From: Stenotrophomonas sp. SY1
GTDB taxonomy: Bacteria > Pseudomonadota > Gammaproteobacteria > Xanthomonadales > Xanthomonadaceae
DNA length: 64,000 nt
Direction of reading: 5' to 3'
Assembly (NCBI RefSeq): GCF_021202945.1
Contig: NZ_JAJOYR010000001.1
Coordinates: forward strand, 1,364,001-1,428,000
The notes under the pieces were generated by a model. That model did not search any database. It was not told the DNA's origin and worked only from the letters and a program-made list of their open reading frames with translations. Shown piece by piece: positions 9,846 through 20,538 of the stretch. How positions within the stretch are numbered: the first letter of the stretch is position 1; each line of letters opens with the position of its first letter. The translations under genes were made by a program, and so were the position numbers.

Positions 9846-10397
9846 TTGAGCCAGCAGATCACCCAACTTCTGCATCGTTGGCAGCAGGGCGACCTGGATG
9901 CCCGCGAGCATCTGTTCGAAGCGTTGTATTCGGATCTGATGCAGATTGCCAGGCACCGTCTGTCTCACCAGAGCGGTGGCACCTTGCAGCCTGCGGCGCT
10001 GGTCAACGAATCGCTGATGCGCCTGCTTGGCGGCAATGCAGACTACAAGGACCGCACCCACTTCATCGCCATCGCGGCATTGAAGATGCGCTCGGTGCTG
10101 GTGGACCACCTGCGTGCGCGTTCGGCCGACAAGCGCGGCGGTAATGCCGAGCAGCTGACCCTGTCCCATGCCAACAACATGGTCGACGAGGACGCCATCG
10201 GCTATGAGGTGCTTGCATTGCACCAGGCATTGAACCAGTTGGCGGAGATGGAGCCGCGCGCGGCCAGCACCATTGAGCTGACCTACTTCGGCGGCATGAG
10301 TCGGGACGAGATCGCGCTGGTGCTGGGTGTATCGGCGCCGACGGTGGATCGCGATCTGCGCTTCGCTCGCGCCTGGTTGAACCGCCAACTCCGCTGA
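9846..10397 (+). CDS. ECF-like RNA polymerase sigma factor (TIGR02999-type), partner of the downstream kinase
   Basis: Alternative sigma factor of 183 residues. The TTG start at 9846 is preferred because a GGCGGGGGAG ribosome-binding site lies a few bases upstream and the protein then begins SQQITQLLHRWQQGD, as in the family. Region 2 covers about residues 5-90 and region 4 about 125-180, with the helix-turn-helix MSRDEIALVLGVSAPTVDRD. In region 2.2, where most ECF factors have an acidic DAED patch that contacts core polymerase, this protein reads LQPAALVNES. That loss is known for kinase-associated ECF factors (EcfP of Vibrio parahaemolyticus, EcfK of Xanthomonas citri), where phosphorylation by the partner kinase supplies the charge. 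The kinase gene starts 25 bp downstream. No anti-sigma gene is present. Target promoters are unknown. Confidence 0.88.
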   Translation: MSQQITQLLHRWQQGDLDAREHLFEALYSDLMQIARHRLSHQSGGTLQPAALVNESLMRLLGGNADYKDRTHFIAIAALKMRSVLVDHLRARSADKRGGNAEQLTLSHANNMVDEDAIGYEVLALHQALNQLAEMEPRAASTIELTYFGGMSRDEIALVLGVSAPTVDRDLRFARAWLNRQLR

Positions 10398-10422
10398 CGG
10401 CCATGCCGCGCAGGAGGACAGC

Positions 10423-13164
10423 ATGAGCGTGGAACGCTGGAAGCAGGTGCGTGATCTGTTCGATGCGGTCTGCGAGCTGCCGCGCGAACAATGGCCCGAT
10501 GTACTGGCCGAACGCTGTGACGATGAGGCGGTGCGCGAGGAAGTGCTGCAACTGCTGCGCTCGCAGACCGCCGGCCTGAGCCGCATCAGCAACCGGCTCG
10601 ACACCGCGCTTGCCCGCGCGCTGGCACCGGAAATCGGCGAGGGCGAGCGGCTCGGCCCGTGGCGGCTGACCGAACGCATCGCCCAAGGCGGCATGGGCAC
10701 CGTATTCAAGGCCGAACGGGCCGACGGTCTTTATCAGCGCACGGTGGCGATCAAGCTGCTGCACGGCCTGCCCGGGGCACTGGAAATCGAACGCCTCGGT
10801 GGCGAACGGCAGGTGTTGGCCAGCCTGCAACTGCCGCACGTGGCTCGCCTTTACGACGGCGGCACCACCCCCGATGGCCATCCCTATCTGGTGATGGAAT
10901 TCATCGATGGGATTCCGCTGGACCGCTGGTGCAGCGAACGGCAGCTGGGGCTGGAGCAGCGCCTGCACCTGTTCCTGGATATCTGCGCCATCGTGCAGTC
11001 CGCGCACGAACGGCTGGTGCTGCATTGCGACCTCAAACCGCCCAACGTACTGGTGTTGCCGAGTGGCCAGCCGGTGCTGTTGGACTTTGGCCTGGCGCGG
11101 CTGCTCAACGAAGCCCTTGATGGCCAGGATTCGGGATACTGCACGCCCGCCTACGCCAGCCCGGAGCTGATTGCCGGGCAGAAGGTGGGCGCGGCCAGCG
11201 ATGTCTACAGCCTGGGCGTGATGTTGGTGGAGCTGCTGTCCACCCGGCCATGCCTGCGCGAGCCGCAGGACCGCGATACGCCGGTGCCGTTGCCCAGCGA
11301 CCTGGCGCCGGATGGTTTGCCCTGGCGCAAGCGCCTTCGTGGTGACCTGGATGCCATCGCCGGGCGCGCCTGCGCGTTGGATGTCAGCCAGCGTTATCGC
11401 TCGGTGGAAGCGTTGATCACTGACGTGCGTCGCTATCTGGACGTGCAGCCGGTCGTCGCACGCCAAGGCGGCCGGCTGTATCGGCTGGGCAAGGGAATGC
11501 GACGCAACTGGCACGTGGTGGCGCTGGCCGCAGGTGCGGCGCTGGTGCTGCTGGTATTTGTTGCCGGGCTGCTGCGTACGCGGCACCAGGCGCAGGAAGA
11601 GGCTGCCATTGCCCAGCAGGTCAGCAATTTCATGGTGGGCGTGTTTGAAACCGCCGATCCGTTCCTGCGCACCGAGCGTGGCCAGGAGGAACTCAGTTCC
11701 CGTCAGTTGTTGGACAAGGCCTCGTTGCAGGTCTCGCGCGATCTGGCCGATGCGCCGGCACAGCTGGCCAGGATGCGCGCGGTGCTGGGCGTGGCGTACC
11801 AGAACTCAGGCGTGTCGCATCAGGCCGAGGCGCTGTTGCAGCAGGCCTACAACGGCTTCATGGACCCGCGTGTGGCACGTCGCGACGATGCTGCCGCAGT
11901 GCTGGCCGATCTGTCGGTGCAGAAAACGCTCGACGGCAACGGCCAGCTGGGTGTACGCATGGCCGAACAGGGCCTGGCGCTGCTGGATCGCAACGGGCCC
12001 ACCGCAGTGAAGGCCAAGTTGCACGCGGCCCGAGGGATGGCGCTGGCCAACCAGCAACAGTTCGATCAGGCCGAAGTGGCGTTCGATTCGGCCATGGCGT
12101 TCTACAGCCGGCAGACCGATCACACCGCCATGGCCAAGCGACTGGAGCTGTCCTACAACAAGGGCCTGATGTACCTGCGCTGGGGCAAGCTGGAAGCAGC
12201 CGAGCGGGCATTTGGCCAGGTGCTGGACAGCCTGCACGGGCGTCGCACCAGCATGGCGCTGGCTGCCGAAGTACGGTTGGCGCAGCTGCTGCGCGAGCAG
12301 GGCCGCTACGAACAGGCGCTGCCCTTGCTGCAATCGGGCATGCGCCATGCGTTGGAGCTCTACGGGCCGCAGAGCCGGTTCGTGCTGATCCAGCATGATG
12401 GCCTGGCCGATCTGTACCGTGATTCGGGTGATTACGTGGCCGCCGACAGGCAATACCAGCAACGGCATGCATTGAGCGCCCAGTTGGATGGCCCCGAATC
12501 AGTGGAGTACTCGATGGGGCTGTTCAATCACGGCACCCTGCATGAACTCCGTGGTGACCTGAGCGCAGCCGAGCGCCTGTACCGGGAGGCCCTGGATATC
12601 CGCCGGCAGCAGCTGGGGCGTGAATCACCCACGAGCATGCGCGCCGAAACCGGCCTGGGCCTGTTGTCGATGCGTGAAGGGCGGATGGAAGAGGCCGGCA
12701 GGATGCTGCTGCACGCCGACCAGGGCATGGCGCTAGCCCTGCCGGCCGATGCACCCGGACGCATCGAAGCGCGCCTGAACCGGATCGACTGGCATGTGCG
12801 CATGGGCCAATTGCGCGAAGCGGGCCTGCTGCTCAAGGACATGCCCAAGACCATTCCGGACAGCCAACAGGCGCGCCTATTGCGGTTGCAGGCCGATCTG
12901 GCCGAGCGTGGTGGTCAGGCCGAGCAGGCGTTGGCCCGGCGCCGTGCGGCGCTGGCGTTCGTGCGTGGCCGTTATGGCGATGCAGGCGCAGAAACCGCTG
13001 ACAGTCGCATGCTGTTGGCCGAAACCCTGCTGGCGCAGGGCCAGGCTTCGCTGGCGCGGCAGGAACTGGCCAGTGCGGCGCCGGTACTGCGGCGCCTGCA
13101 ACTGGAAACCTCGCCGGAACGACGCAAGCTGGAGGGGTTGATGCTGCTGGCGGGCAAGGGCTGA
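10423..13164 (+). CDS. Transmembrane Ser/Thr protein kinase with C-terminal TPR domain
   Basis: A 913-residue Hanks-type kinase, probably the activator of the adjacent sigma factor. An AGGAGG site precedes the ATG. The cytoplasmic kinase domain (about 80-340) has the glycine loop IAQGGMGTVFKAE, Lys111 (VAIKLL), the catalytic loop HCDLKPPN with Asp203, and DFG at 221-223. The HRD arginine is replaced by Cys, making it a non-RD kinase. A single transmembrane helix (about 364-384, HVVALAAGAALVLLVFVAGLL) separates it from about 520 residues of TPR-like helical repeats, predicted periplasmic, which may sense a ligand or partner. PknS of X. citri and PknT of V. parahaemolyticus have a similar genetic arrangement. 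No T6SS gene lies nearby, so the controlled genes cannot be inferred. Confidence 0.9.
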   Translation: MSVERWKQVRDLFDAVCELPREQWPDVLAERCDDEAVREEVLQLLRSQTAGLSRISNRLDTALARALAPEIGEGERLGPWRLTERIAQGGMGTVFKAERADGLYQRTVAIKLLHGLPGALEIERLGGERQVLASLQLPHVARLYDGGTTPDGHPYLVMEFIDGIPLDRWCSERQLGLEQRLHLFLDICAIVQSAHERLVLHCDLKPPNVLVLPSGQPVLLDFGLARLLNEALDGQDSGYCTPAYASPELIAGQKVGAASDVYSLGVMLVELLSTRPCLREPQDRDTPVPLPSDLAPDGLPWRKRLRGDLDAIAGRACALDVSQRYRSVEALITDVRRYLDVQPVVARQGGRLYRLGKGMRRNWHVVALAAGAALVLLVFVAGLLRTRHQAQEEAAIAQQVSNFMVGVFETADPFLRTERGQEELSSRQLLDKASLQVSRDLADAPAQLARMRAVLGVAYQNSGVSHQAEALLQQAYNGFMDPRVARRDDAAAVLADLSVQKTLDGNGQLGVRMAEQGLALLDRNGPTAVKAKLHAARGMALANQQQFDQAEVAFDSAMAFYSRQTDHTAMAKRLELSYNKGLMYLRWGKLEAAERAFGQVLDSLHGRRTSMALAAEVRLAQLLREQGRYEQALPLLQSGMRHALELYGPQSRFVLIQHDGLADLYRDSGDYVAADRQYQQRHALSAQLDGPESVEYSMGLFNHGTLHELRGDLSAAERLYREALDIRRQQLGRESPTSMRAETGLGLLSMREGRMEEAGRMLLHADQGMALALPADAPGRIEARLNRIDWHVRMGQLREAGLLLKDMPKTIPDSQQARLLRLQADLAERGGQAEQALARRRAALAFVRGRYGDAGAETADSRMLLAETLLAQGQASLARQELASAAPVLRRLQLETSPERRKLEGLMLLAGKG

Positions 13165-13210
13165 GCGCGGCGATCGCCGGCAGGTTGCCCCCCGGCAGCT
13201 TGGCGTTGGC

Positions 13211-15013
<1,803 letters not shown>

Positions 15014-15092
15014 CGGCGTAGTTTACCCGCAGCGGTGGACCCGTCGCGTTGCCGGTTTCCACGAAAGCGTGTGGGAGTGGCCTAAACGCCAA

Positions 15093-15220
15093 TGTAGGAG
15101 CGGCGTCCGCCGCGAAACCGGTGCCCTTCCCGCACTGCAATTGCTGACGTCAATCATCAGGTGGCGGGTTATATGAACGACTGGCAGTCCGTCAGCTTCG
15201 CGGCGGACGCCGCTCCTACG
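15093..15220. repeat. Inverted pair of GTAG-type REP elements (BIME)
   Basis: The forward REP at 15093-15120 reads GTAGGAGCGGCGTCCGCCGC and its inverted partner lies at 15196-15220. Each can fold on itself, and the two can pair with each other. GTAG-headed REPs are typical of Stenotrophomonas and Pseudomonas and are normally mobilised by a RAYT transposase encoded elsewhere. None is in this window. Confidence 0.8.
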
Positions 15221-15319
15221 AAAGCGGCGACGGAAGACCGCATGTTGGATCTGGAGCAAAGCCCCCTTGAGTCAAGGGGGCACGCCGAAGGCGGGGGGGT
15301 CTGGCGCCTCTGGCCAGGG

Positions 15320-15346
15320 TCCAGAGTTTGCAGTGCAAACTCTGGA
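15320..15346. repeat. Perfect 27-bp palindrome
   Basis: Arms TCCAGAGTTTGCA and TGCAAACTCTGGA flank a single central G. The palindrome lies between two copies of the local repeat unit. It could be a protein-binding site or a stem-loop; no neighbouring gene suggests which. Confidence 0.7.
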
Positions 15347-15655
15347 GGGCATGCCCGCTTGCAGGCGTAACCGCCACCCCATGAGTCAAGGAGGCGCGCC
15401 GAAGGCGGGGGGATCTGGCCGGCAGATGAAGCAGGGCTCTTGGTTCGGTGCGCCGAACCACGGAAATCCCGCAGGGGCGAAGCCCGGAGAGATTGCCGCA
15501 ACAGCGAAGGAAGACCGCATATTGGATCTGGAGCAAAGCCCCCTTGAGTCAAGGGGGCGCGCCGAAGGCGGGGGGATGTGGCAGGCAGATGAAGCAGGGT
15601 CCGTGGTTCGGTGTGCCGAACCACGGAAATCCCGCAGGGGCGAAGCCCAGAGGGA

Positions 15656-16204
15656 TTACTGCAACAACGAACGCAGCATCCAGGCGTACTTTTCGTGGAT
15701 CTGCAGGCGCTGGGTGAGCAGGTCCTCGCTGGGTGCATCGTCGGCGTCGTCGGCCTGTTCCAGCACCTTGCGCGCGGTGCGGCATACCGCTTCGTTGCCG
15801 GCGACCAGCTGCTGCACCATGTCCTTCCAGTCCGAACTGTGGGTCAGGCCGGGTTCCTCGCTGATCGAGGTCAGGGCCGCGAACTCACGGTAGGAGCCGG
15901 GGGCGTTGAAGCCCAGCGCACGGATGCGTTCGGCGATTTCATCCAGCGCGGTCCACTGTTCGGTGTACTGGTCCATGAACATGGCGTGCAGCGAGTTGAA
16001 CATCGGCCCGGTGACATTCCAATGGAAATTGTGGGTCTTCAGGTACAGCGTGTAGGCATCGGCGAGGAAGTGCGACAGGCCATCGGCCACCTTCTTGCGA
16101 TCACTGTCCTTGATCCCGATATCCACCCCCGGTGCCGACGGCGCGGCCGCTGCCAGCTTCTTCTTTCCTGCGTCGGGCTTGGTGCTCTTCTTGGCCTTGG
16201 CCAT
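15656..16204 (-). CDS. dps: Dps-family ferritin-like DNA-binding protein
   Basis: A 182-residue member of the starvation-induced Dps family, which forms a 12-mer that oxidises and stores iron and protects DNA. The Lys-rich N-terminus (MAKAKKSTKPDAGKKK) probably binds DNA. The ferroxidase region is visible as HNFHWNVTGPMFNSLH (His61, His73) followed by ALDEIAERI (Asp88, Glu92). At residue 77, where E. coli Dps has Asp67 and many relatives have Glu, this protein has Met, with Asp at 78, so one metal ligand may be shifted or lost. Dps genes are usually controlled by OxyR or a stationary-phase factor; I could not identify a site. It is divergent from hrpA, with 87 bp between the starts. Confidence 0.93.
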   Translation of the reverse strand: MAKAKKSTKPDAGKKKLAAAAPSAPGVDIGIKDSDRKKVADGLSHFLADAYTLYLKTHNFHWNVTGPMFNSLHAMFMDQYTEQWTALDEIAERIRALGFNAPGSYREFAALTSISEEPGLTHSSDWKDMVQQLVAGNEAVCRTARKVLEQADDADDAPSEDLLTQRLQIHEKYAWMLRSLLQ

Positions 16205-16291
16205 GATGCGTACTCCTTGACGGGTTGAATGGCTTCACAATAGCGCTCCGGCAACCATACCGACATTTCAAGTTTTCACGTTGAACGATTG

Positions 16292-19200
16292 ATGAGCGCT
16301 ATCGAAAAAGACACTGCCGCGCGCCTGCGCGACGCCCGCAAGGCCATTGACACTGCAATGAGCCGTGATCGCGGACGCCTGCTGGGCCTGTTGTCGCGTT
16401 GGCAGGGCAAACCTGCCGATGCGGCTGCGGAACAGGCGTTCACGCAGCTGCTGGGGCGTTCCCATGCCCAGCGCCAGCAACGTGCCGCGAAGCAGATCGC
16501 GATCACCATGGACGAAACGCTGCCAATCGCGCGTGAAGCCGAGCAGATCAGTGCGTTGATCCGCGCTCATCAGGTGGTGGTGATTGCCGGTGAGACCGGT
16601 TCGGGCAAGACCACCCAGCTGCCCAAACTGTGCCTTGCGGCCGGGCGCGGCGAAGCCGGCATGATCGGCTGCACCCAGCCGCGCCGCATCGCCGCACGGG
16701 CGGTGGCCGCGCGCGTGGCCGAGGAACTGGGCACCGAGCTGGGTTCGGTGGTTGGCTTCCAGGTGCGCTTCACCGACAAGGTGGGCGAGGACAGTCGCAT
16801 CAAGTTCATGACCGACGGCATCCTGCTGGCCGAGATCGCCTCGGACCGCTGGCTGTCTCGCTACGACACGCTGATCATCGACGAGGCGCACGAACGCAGC
16901 CTCAACATCGATTTCCTGCTGGGCTATCTGAAGCAGCTGCTGCGCAAGCGCCCGGACCTGAAGCTGATCGTCACTTCGGCCACCATCGATACCGAGCGTT
17001 TCTCGCGGCATTTCGACAACGCGCCGGTGGTGAACGTGGAAGGCCGCACCTACCCGGTGGAAGTGCGTTACCGCGCGCTGGATGAAAAACCGGGGTCAGA
17101 GTCGGGTTCCGCGCCGGCCGATGCCAGCGGGCGCGGCAAGCGCGAGGAGCCGGACGGCGACCCGGTGTCGGCGATCGTGGCGGCAATGGATGAAATCACC
17201 CGCAGCGACCCGCGCGGCGACGTGCTGATCTTCCTGCCGGGCGAACGCGAAATCCGCGACACCCACCAGGCGCTGGAGCGACGCAAGTACCGGGAAACCG
17301 AGGTGCTGCCGTTGTACGCGCGTCTGTCGGCCAAGGACCAGGACCGGGTGTTCAACCCGGGCCCGAAGCGGCGCGTGGTGCTGACCACCAACGTGGCCGA
17401 AACTTCGTTGACCGTGCCGCGCATCCGCTACGTCATCGATCCGGGTTTTGCCCGGATCAAGCGCTACAGCCCGCGCCAGAAGCTGGACCGCCTGCACATC
17501 GAGCCGGTGTCGCAGGCCAGTGCCAACCAGCGCAAGGGCCGCTGCGGTCGTATCGCCGAGGGCATCTGCTACCGGCTGTATTCGGAAGCCGATTTCCAGT
17601 CGCGCCCGGAGTTCACCGATCCGGAAATCCGCCGTTCCTCGCTGGCCGGCGTGATCCTGCGCATGTTGCAGCTGGGGCTGGGCCAGATCGACGAATTCCC
17701 GTTCCTGGAAGCCCCCGACGAACGTGCGGTGGCTGACGGTTGGCAACAGCTGGCCGAGCTCGGCGCCATCGACGATGAGCGCAAGCTCACAGCCATCGGT
17801 CGCCAGATGGCGCGTCTGCCGGTGGACGTGAAGCTGGCACGCATGCTGGTCGCTGCGCAGAAGGCCGGTTGCCTGCGCGAGATGCTGGTGATCGCCGCGT
17901 TCCTGGGCATCCAGGACCCGCGCGAGCGCCCGCCGGAAGCACGCGAGGCGGCTGACAACGCGCATGCCTTGTTCGCCGATGGGCGTTCGGAATTCCTCGG
18001 CATCCTGCGTCTGTGGGAGGGCTATCGCATTGCCCATGAGGACCTCACCCAGTCCAAGCTGCGCGACTGGTGCGGGCGGCATTTCCTGGGCTTCCTGCGC
18101 ATGCGCGAATGGCGCGAACTGCATCGCCAGCTGCGCCTGCTGTGCGAGGAACTGGGTTGGGACATCAACGAAGGCGATGCCTTCGGCAAGGCATTGCTGT
18201 CGGCACCGGCCGCGTTGCCGGCCGGCGGTGATGCGCAGGCCAAGCACAAGGCCACGCGCGGCGAGCAGCACAAGGCGGCGCGTCTGGCGCGTGAAGGTAA
18301 GAAACCGGGGTCAGAGTCGGGTTTCCCCAATCTTCAGGCAACCAACCAGAACGGACGGGGGAAACCCGACTCTGACCCCGGTTTGTCTCCCAGCATCCCC
18401 GAGAAGGCACGCGTAGCCGCCTACCAGGCACTGCATCGCGCGATCCTGGCCGGCTTACCTACGCAGGTCGGCCACCGCACCGACAAGGGTGATTTCCAGG
18501 CCCCACGCCAACGTCGCTTCCATCTCTTCCCTGGCTCGGTGCTGGCCAAACGTCCGCCGCCGTGGGTGCTCAGCGCCACGCTGCTTGATACCCAGCGCGT
18601 CTGGGGCATGACCAATGCGTCGATCGAACCGGACTGGGTGATTGCCGAGCTGCCGCATCTGCTGGCGCGCAAGCACTTCGACCCGCATTGGTCGCGCGCG
18701 CAGGGGCAGGTGCTGGCATCGGAGCAGATCAGTCTGTTCGGGCTGGTGCTGGCGCCGAAGAAGCCGGTGCATTTCGGCAAGATCGATCCCGGCCAGGCGC
18801 ATGACATCTTCGTGCGCCAGGCGCTGGTGACCGGCGAGATCAACACCCGCGCCAGCTTTGTCGCCGACAACCTGAAAGTGCTGGAACAGGCGCGCGAGGA
18901 AGAAGCCAAGCTGCGTCGCGCCGGCATCGTCGCCGACGAGGACTGGCAGGCACGCTGGTACCTGGACCGGGTGCCGTCCCACATCCATTCGGCCAACCTG
19001 CTCGATGGCTGGTGGAAGGCGTTGCCGCCGGAGCAGCGCCGCAGCCTGCAGTGGTCGCTGATCGACCTGCTGCCGGGCGAGGGCAGTGAAGAGGACCGCT
19101 ACCCGAAGTATTTCCCGCTGGGCGATGCGCGCCTGGCCATGCATTATCGTTTCGAGCCCGGTGCCGAGGACGACGGCGTGACGCTGGACGTGCCGCTGCA

Positions 19201-20536
19201 TCTGCTCAATGCGCTCGATCCGGCGCGGCTTTCATGGCTGGCGCCGGGTTTCGTCGCCGACAAGGCCAGTGCCATGATCCGCACCCTGCCCAAGGCAATG
19301 CGGCGCAACTACGTACCGGCGCCGGACTTCGGCCGGGCCTTTTTCGAGGCCTGGCCGCAGCCTTCGGCCGATGACATCCGTGGCGAGTTGGCGCGCTTCC
19401 TGAGCAAGACCACCGGGGCGACGGTGGCGGCCACCGATTTTGACGTGGACGCATTGGAGCCGCATCTGCGGATGAACCTGCGTCTGTTTGAAGCCGCGCC
19501 TTCGCGCGCGGGTGGCGCAGGAAAGGGACGGTCAGCGGCGGATGCTGGCGACGCCCAGAAGCTTGCTTCCGCAAGCGCAAGGGAGGGCGCCAAGCTGCTC
19601 GCCATGTCGCGTGATCTGGATGAACTGCGTGCGCGTTTCGGCGAACGAGCCGGTAGCGCGTTCGCCGCGCGTGCGGGTCAAGCGCTGGCCGCCGAGGGGC
19701 TGCGCGAATTCCCGGCGACATCGATTCCCGAGCAGGTGCCAGGCGAAGCCGGCGTGCCGGCGTATCCGGCGCTGGTCGATACCGGCGACGCTGCGGCACT
19801 GCGCATTTTTGCTGATCGCAACGAGGCAGCATTGGCGCATCCGGGTGGCGTTCGTCGACTGCTGGAGATCGCCCTGGCCGACAAGGTCAAGCAGGCGCGC
19901 AAGCAGTTGCCGGTGTCGCCCAAGACCGGCCTTTTGTATGCGGCGATCGAATCGCAGGAACGTCTGCGCGGCGATCTGGTCGATGCCGCAATGAACGCGG
20001 TGTTGGCTGACGGATTGGAGACGATCCGCTCACCTGAGACGTTTGAACTGCGCCGCGCCGATGCGGCCAAGCGTCTGTTCGGCGAAGCGATGGAACGGCT
20101 GAAGCTGGCCGAATCCATCCTCGGCCTGGTCGGCGAATTGAAGCCGCAGCTGGAAGCACCGCTGATGGGCTGGGCGCGCGGCAACCTGGACGATATGGAG
20201 GCGCAGCTGGCCGGGCTGGTGCACGCAGGCTTCCTGCGCGAAACACCGGCCGATGCGCTGGCGCAGTTCCCGCGTTACCTGAAGGCGATGATCCTGCGCG
20301 CCGAACGTGCCAAGCGTGATCCGCCGCGTGACCAGGCCAGAATGCTGGAGCTCAAGCCGTTCATCGATGCGCTTGACGATGCACGCGTGCAGGGCCGGGC
20401 GGGACGACCGGAATGGGCCGCGCTGCGTTGGGATCTCGAAGAGCTGCGCGTGTCGTTGTTCGCGCAGGAACTGGGATTCCGTTCCGGCATCTCGGCCAAG
20501 AAGCTGGCCCAGCGGGTGGCGGCGCTGCGCGGTTGA
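16292..20536 (+). CDS. hrpA: ATP-dependent RNA helicase HrpA (DEAH box) with repeat-derived insertions
   Basis: A large DEAH-box RNA helicase, 1,414 residues, which in E. coli resolves stalled or collided ribosomes and processes mRNA. The ATG at 16292 is preferred to the adjacent TTG. Motif I is GETGSGKTT (Lys106), motif II DEAH at 197-200, and motif III SAT at 229-231. After the helicase core come the ratchet, OB and HrpA-specific C-terminal regions, colinear with the E. coli protein. Two segments do not belong to the family: residues about 266-290 (KPGSESG ... PDGD) and about 670-700 (KPGSESGF ... KPDSDPG). They are translations of a palindromic repeat whose arms are AAACCGGGGTCAGAGTCGGG and its complement. 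A further low-complexity stretch lies near residues 1070-1095. The frame stays open, so the protein is probably functional. Confidence 0.95.
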   Translation: MSAIEKDTAARLRDARKAIDTAMSRDRGRLLGLLSRWQGKPADAAAEQAFTQLLGRSHAQRQQRAAKQIAITMDETLPIAREAEQISALIRAHQVVVIAGETGSGKTTQLPKLCLAAGRGEAGMIGCTQPRRIAARAVAARVAEELGTELGSVVGFQVRFTDKVGEDSRIKFMTDGILLAEIASDRWLSRYDTLIIDEAHERSLNIDFLLGYLKQLLRKRPDLKLIVTSATIDTERFSRHFDNAPVVNVEGRTYPVEVRYRALDEKPGSESGSAPADASGRGKREEPDGDPVSAIVAAMDEITRSDPRGDVLIFLPGEREIRDTHQALERRKYRETEVLPLYARLSAKDQDRVFNPGPKRRVVLTTNVAETSLTVPRIRYVIDPGFARIKRYSPRQKLDRLHIEPVSQASANQRKGRCGRIAEGICYRLYSEADFQSRPEFTDPEIRRSSLAGVILRMLQLGLGQIDEFPFLEAPDERAVADGWQQLAELGAIDDERKLTAIGRQMARLPVDVKLARMLVAAQKAGCLREMLVIAAFLGIQDPRERPPEAREAADNAHALFADGRSEFLGILRLWEGYRIAHEDLTQSKLRDWCGRHFLGFLRMREWRELHRQLRLLCEELGWDINEGDAFGKALLSAPAALPAGGDAQAKHKATRGEQHKAARLAREGKKPGSESGFPNLQATNQNGRGKPDSDPGLSPSIPEKARVAAYQALHRAILAGLPTQVGHRTDKGDFQAPRQRRFHLFPGSVLAKRPPPWVLSATLLDTQRVWGMTNASIEPDWVIAELPHLLARKHFDPHWSRAQGQVLASEQISLFGLVLAPKKPVHFGKIDPGQAHDIFVRQALVTGEINTRASFVADNLKVLEQAREEEAKLRRAGIVADEDWQARWYLDRVPSHIHSANLLDGWWKALPPEQRRSLQWSLIDLLPGEGSEEDRYPKYFPLGDARLAMHYRFEPGAEDDGVTLDVPLHLLNALDPARLSWLAPGFVADKASAMIRTLPKAMRRNYVPAPDFGRAFFEAWPQPSADDIRGELARFLSKTTGATVAATDFDVDALEPHLRMNLRLFEAAPSRAGGAGKGRSAADAGDAQKLASASAREGAKLLAMSRDLDELRARFGERAGSAFAARAGQALAAEGLREFPATSIPEQVPGEAGVPAYPALVDTGDAAALRIFADRNEAALAHPGGVRRLLEIALADKVKQARKQLPVSPKTGLLYAAIESQERLRGDLVDAAMNAVLADGLETIRSPETFELRRADAAKRLFGEAMERLKLAESILGLVGELKPQLEAPLMGWARGNLDDMEAQLAGLVHAGFLRETPADALAQFPRYLKAMILRAERAKRDPPRDQARMLELKPFIDALDDARVQGRAGRPEWAALRWDLEELRVSLFAQELGFRSGISAKKLAQRVAALRG
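17087..17166. repeat. Palindromic mini-element, decayed copy inside hrpA
   Basis: The left arm at 17087-17108 is essentially intact (AAACCGGGGTCAGAGTCGGG). The expected right arm at about 17150-17166 is recognisable but degenerate (GACGGCGACCCGGT against the intact GACTCTGACCCCGGT). The length, about 80 bp, matches the other two copies, so this appears to be an older insertion whose arm drifted under coding constraint. Confidence 0.65.
18302..18384. repeat. Palindromic mini-element, intact copy inside hrpA
   Basis: Perfect 27-bp inverted arms (18302-18328 and 18358-18384) flank a 29-nt loop. Both arms are translated in frame, giving KPGSESG and KPDSDPG. Similar GGGGTCAGAG-containing palindromes are scattered in many gammaproteobacterial genomes and look like non-autonomous elements; the family assignment here is my inference. 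Confidence 0.85.
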
Positions 20537-20538
20537 GG

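Larger units (their letters stand above)
15014..15655. repeat. Repeat-filled intergenic region between recQ and dps
   Basis: This 642-bp stretch holds no credible gene. In order it has: an inverted REP pair (15093-15120 and 15196-15220); a unit at about 15232-15300 containing CCCCCTTGAGTCAAGGGGG; a palindrome with 13-bp arms (15320-15346); a partial second unit (about 15380-15418); a segment with a TGGTTCGG hairpin (about 15419-15484); a full copy of the first unit (about 15508-15580); and a second copy of the hairpin segment (about 15585-15649), where the stem is extended to 11 bp at 15601-15626. It looks like a nest of interspersed repeats duplicated locally. Confidence 0.8.

Noticed and set aside
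15014-15655. CRISPR array or IS remnant between recQ and dps
   Set aside because: Units are of mixed type and spacing, and no transposase or terminal inverted repeat with target duplication could be defined.
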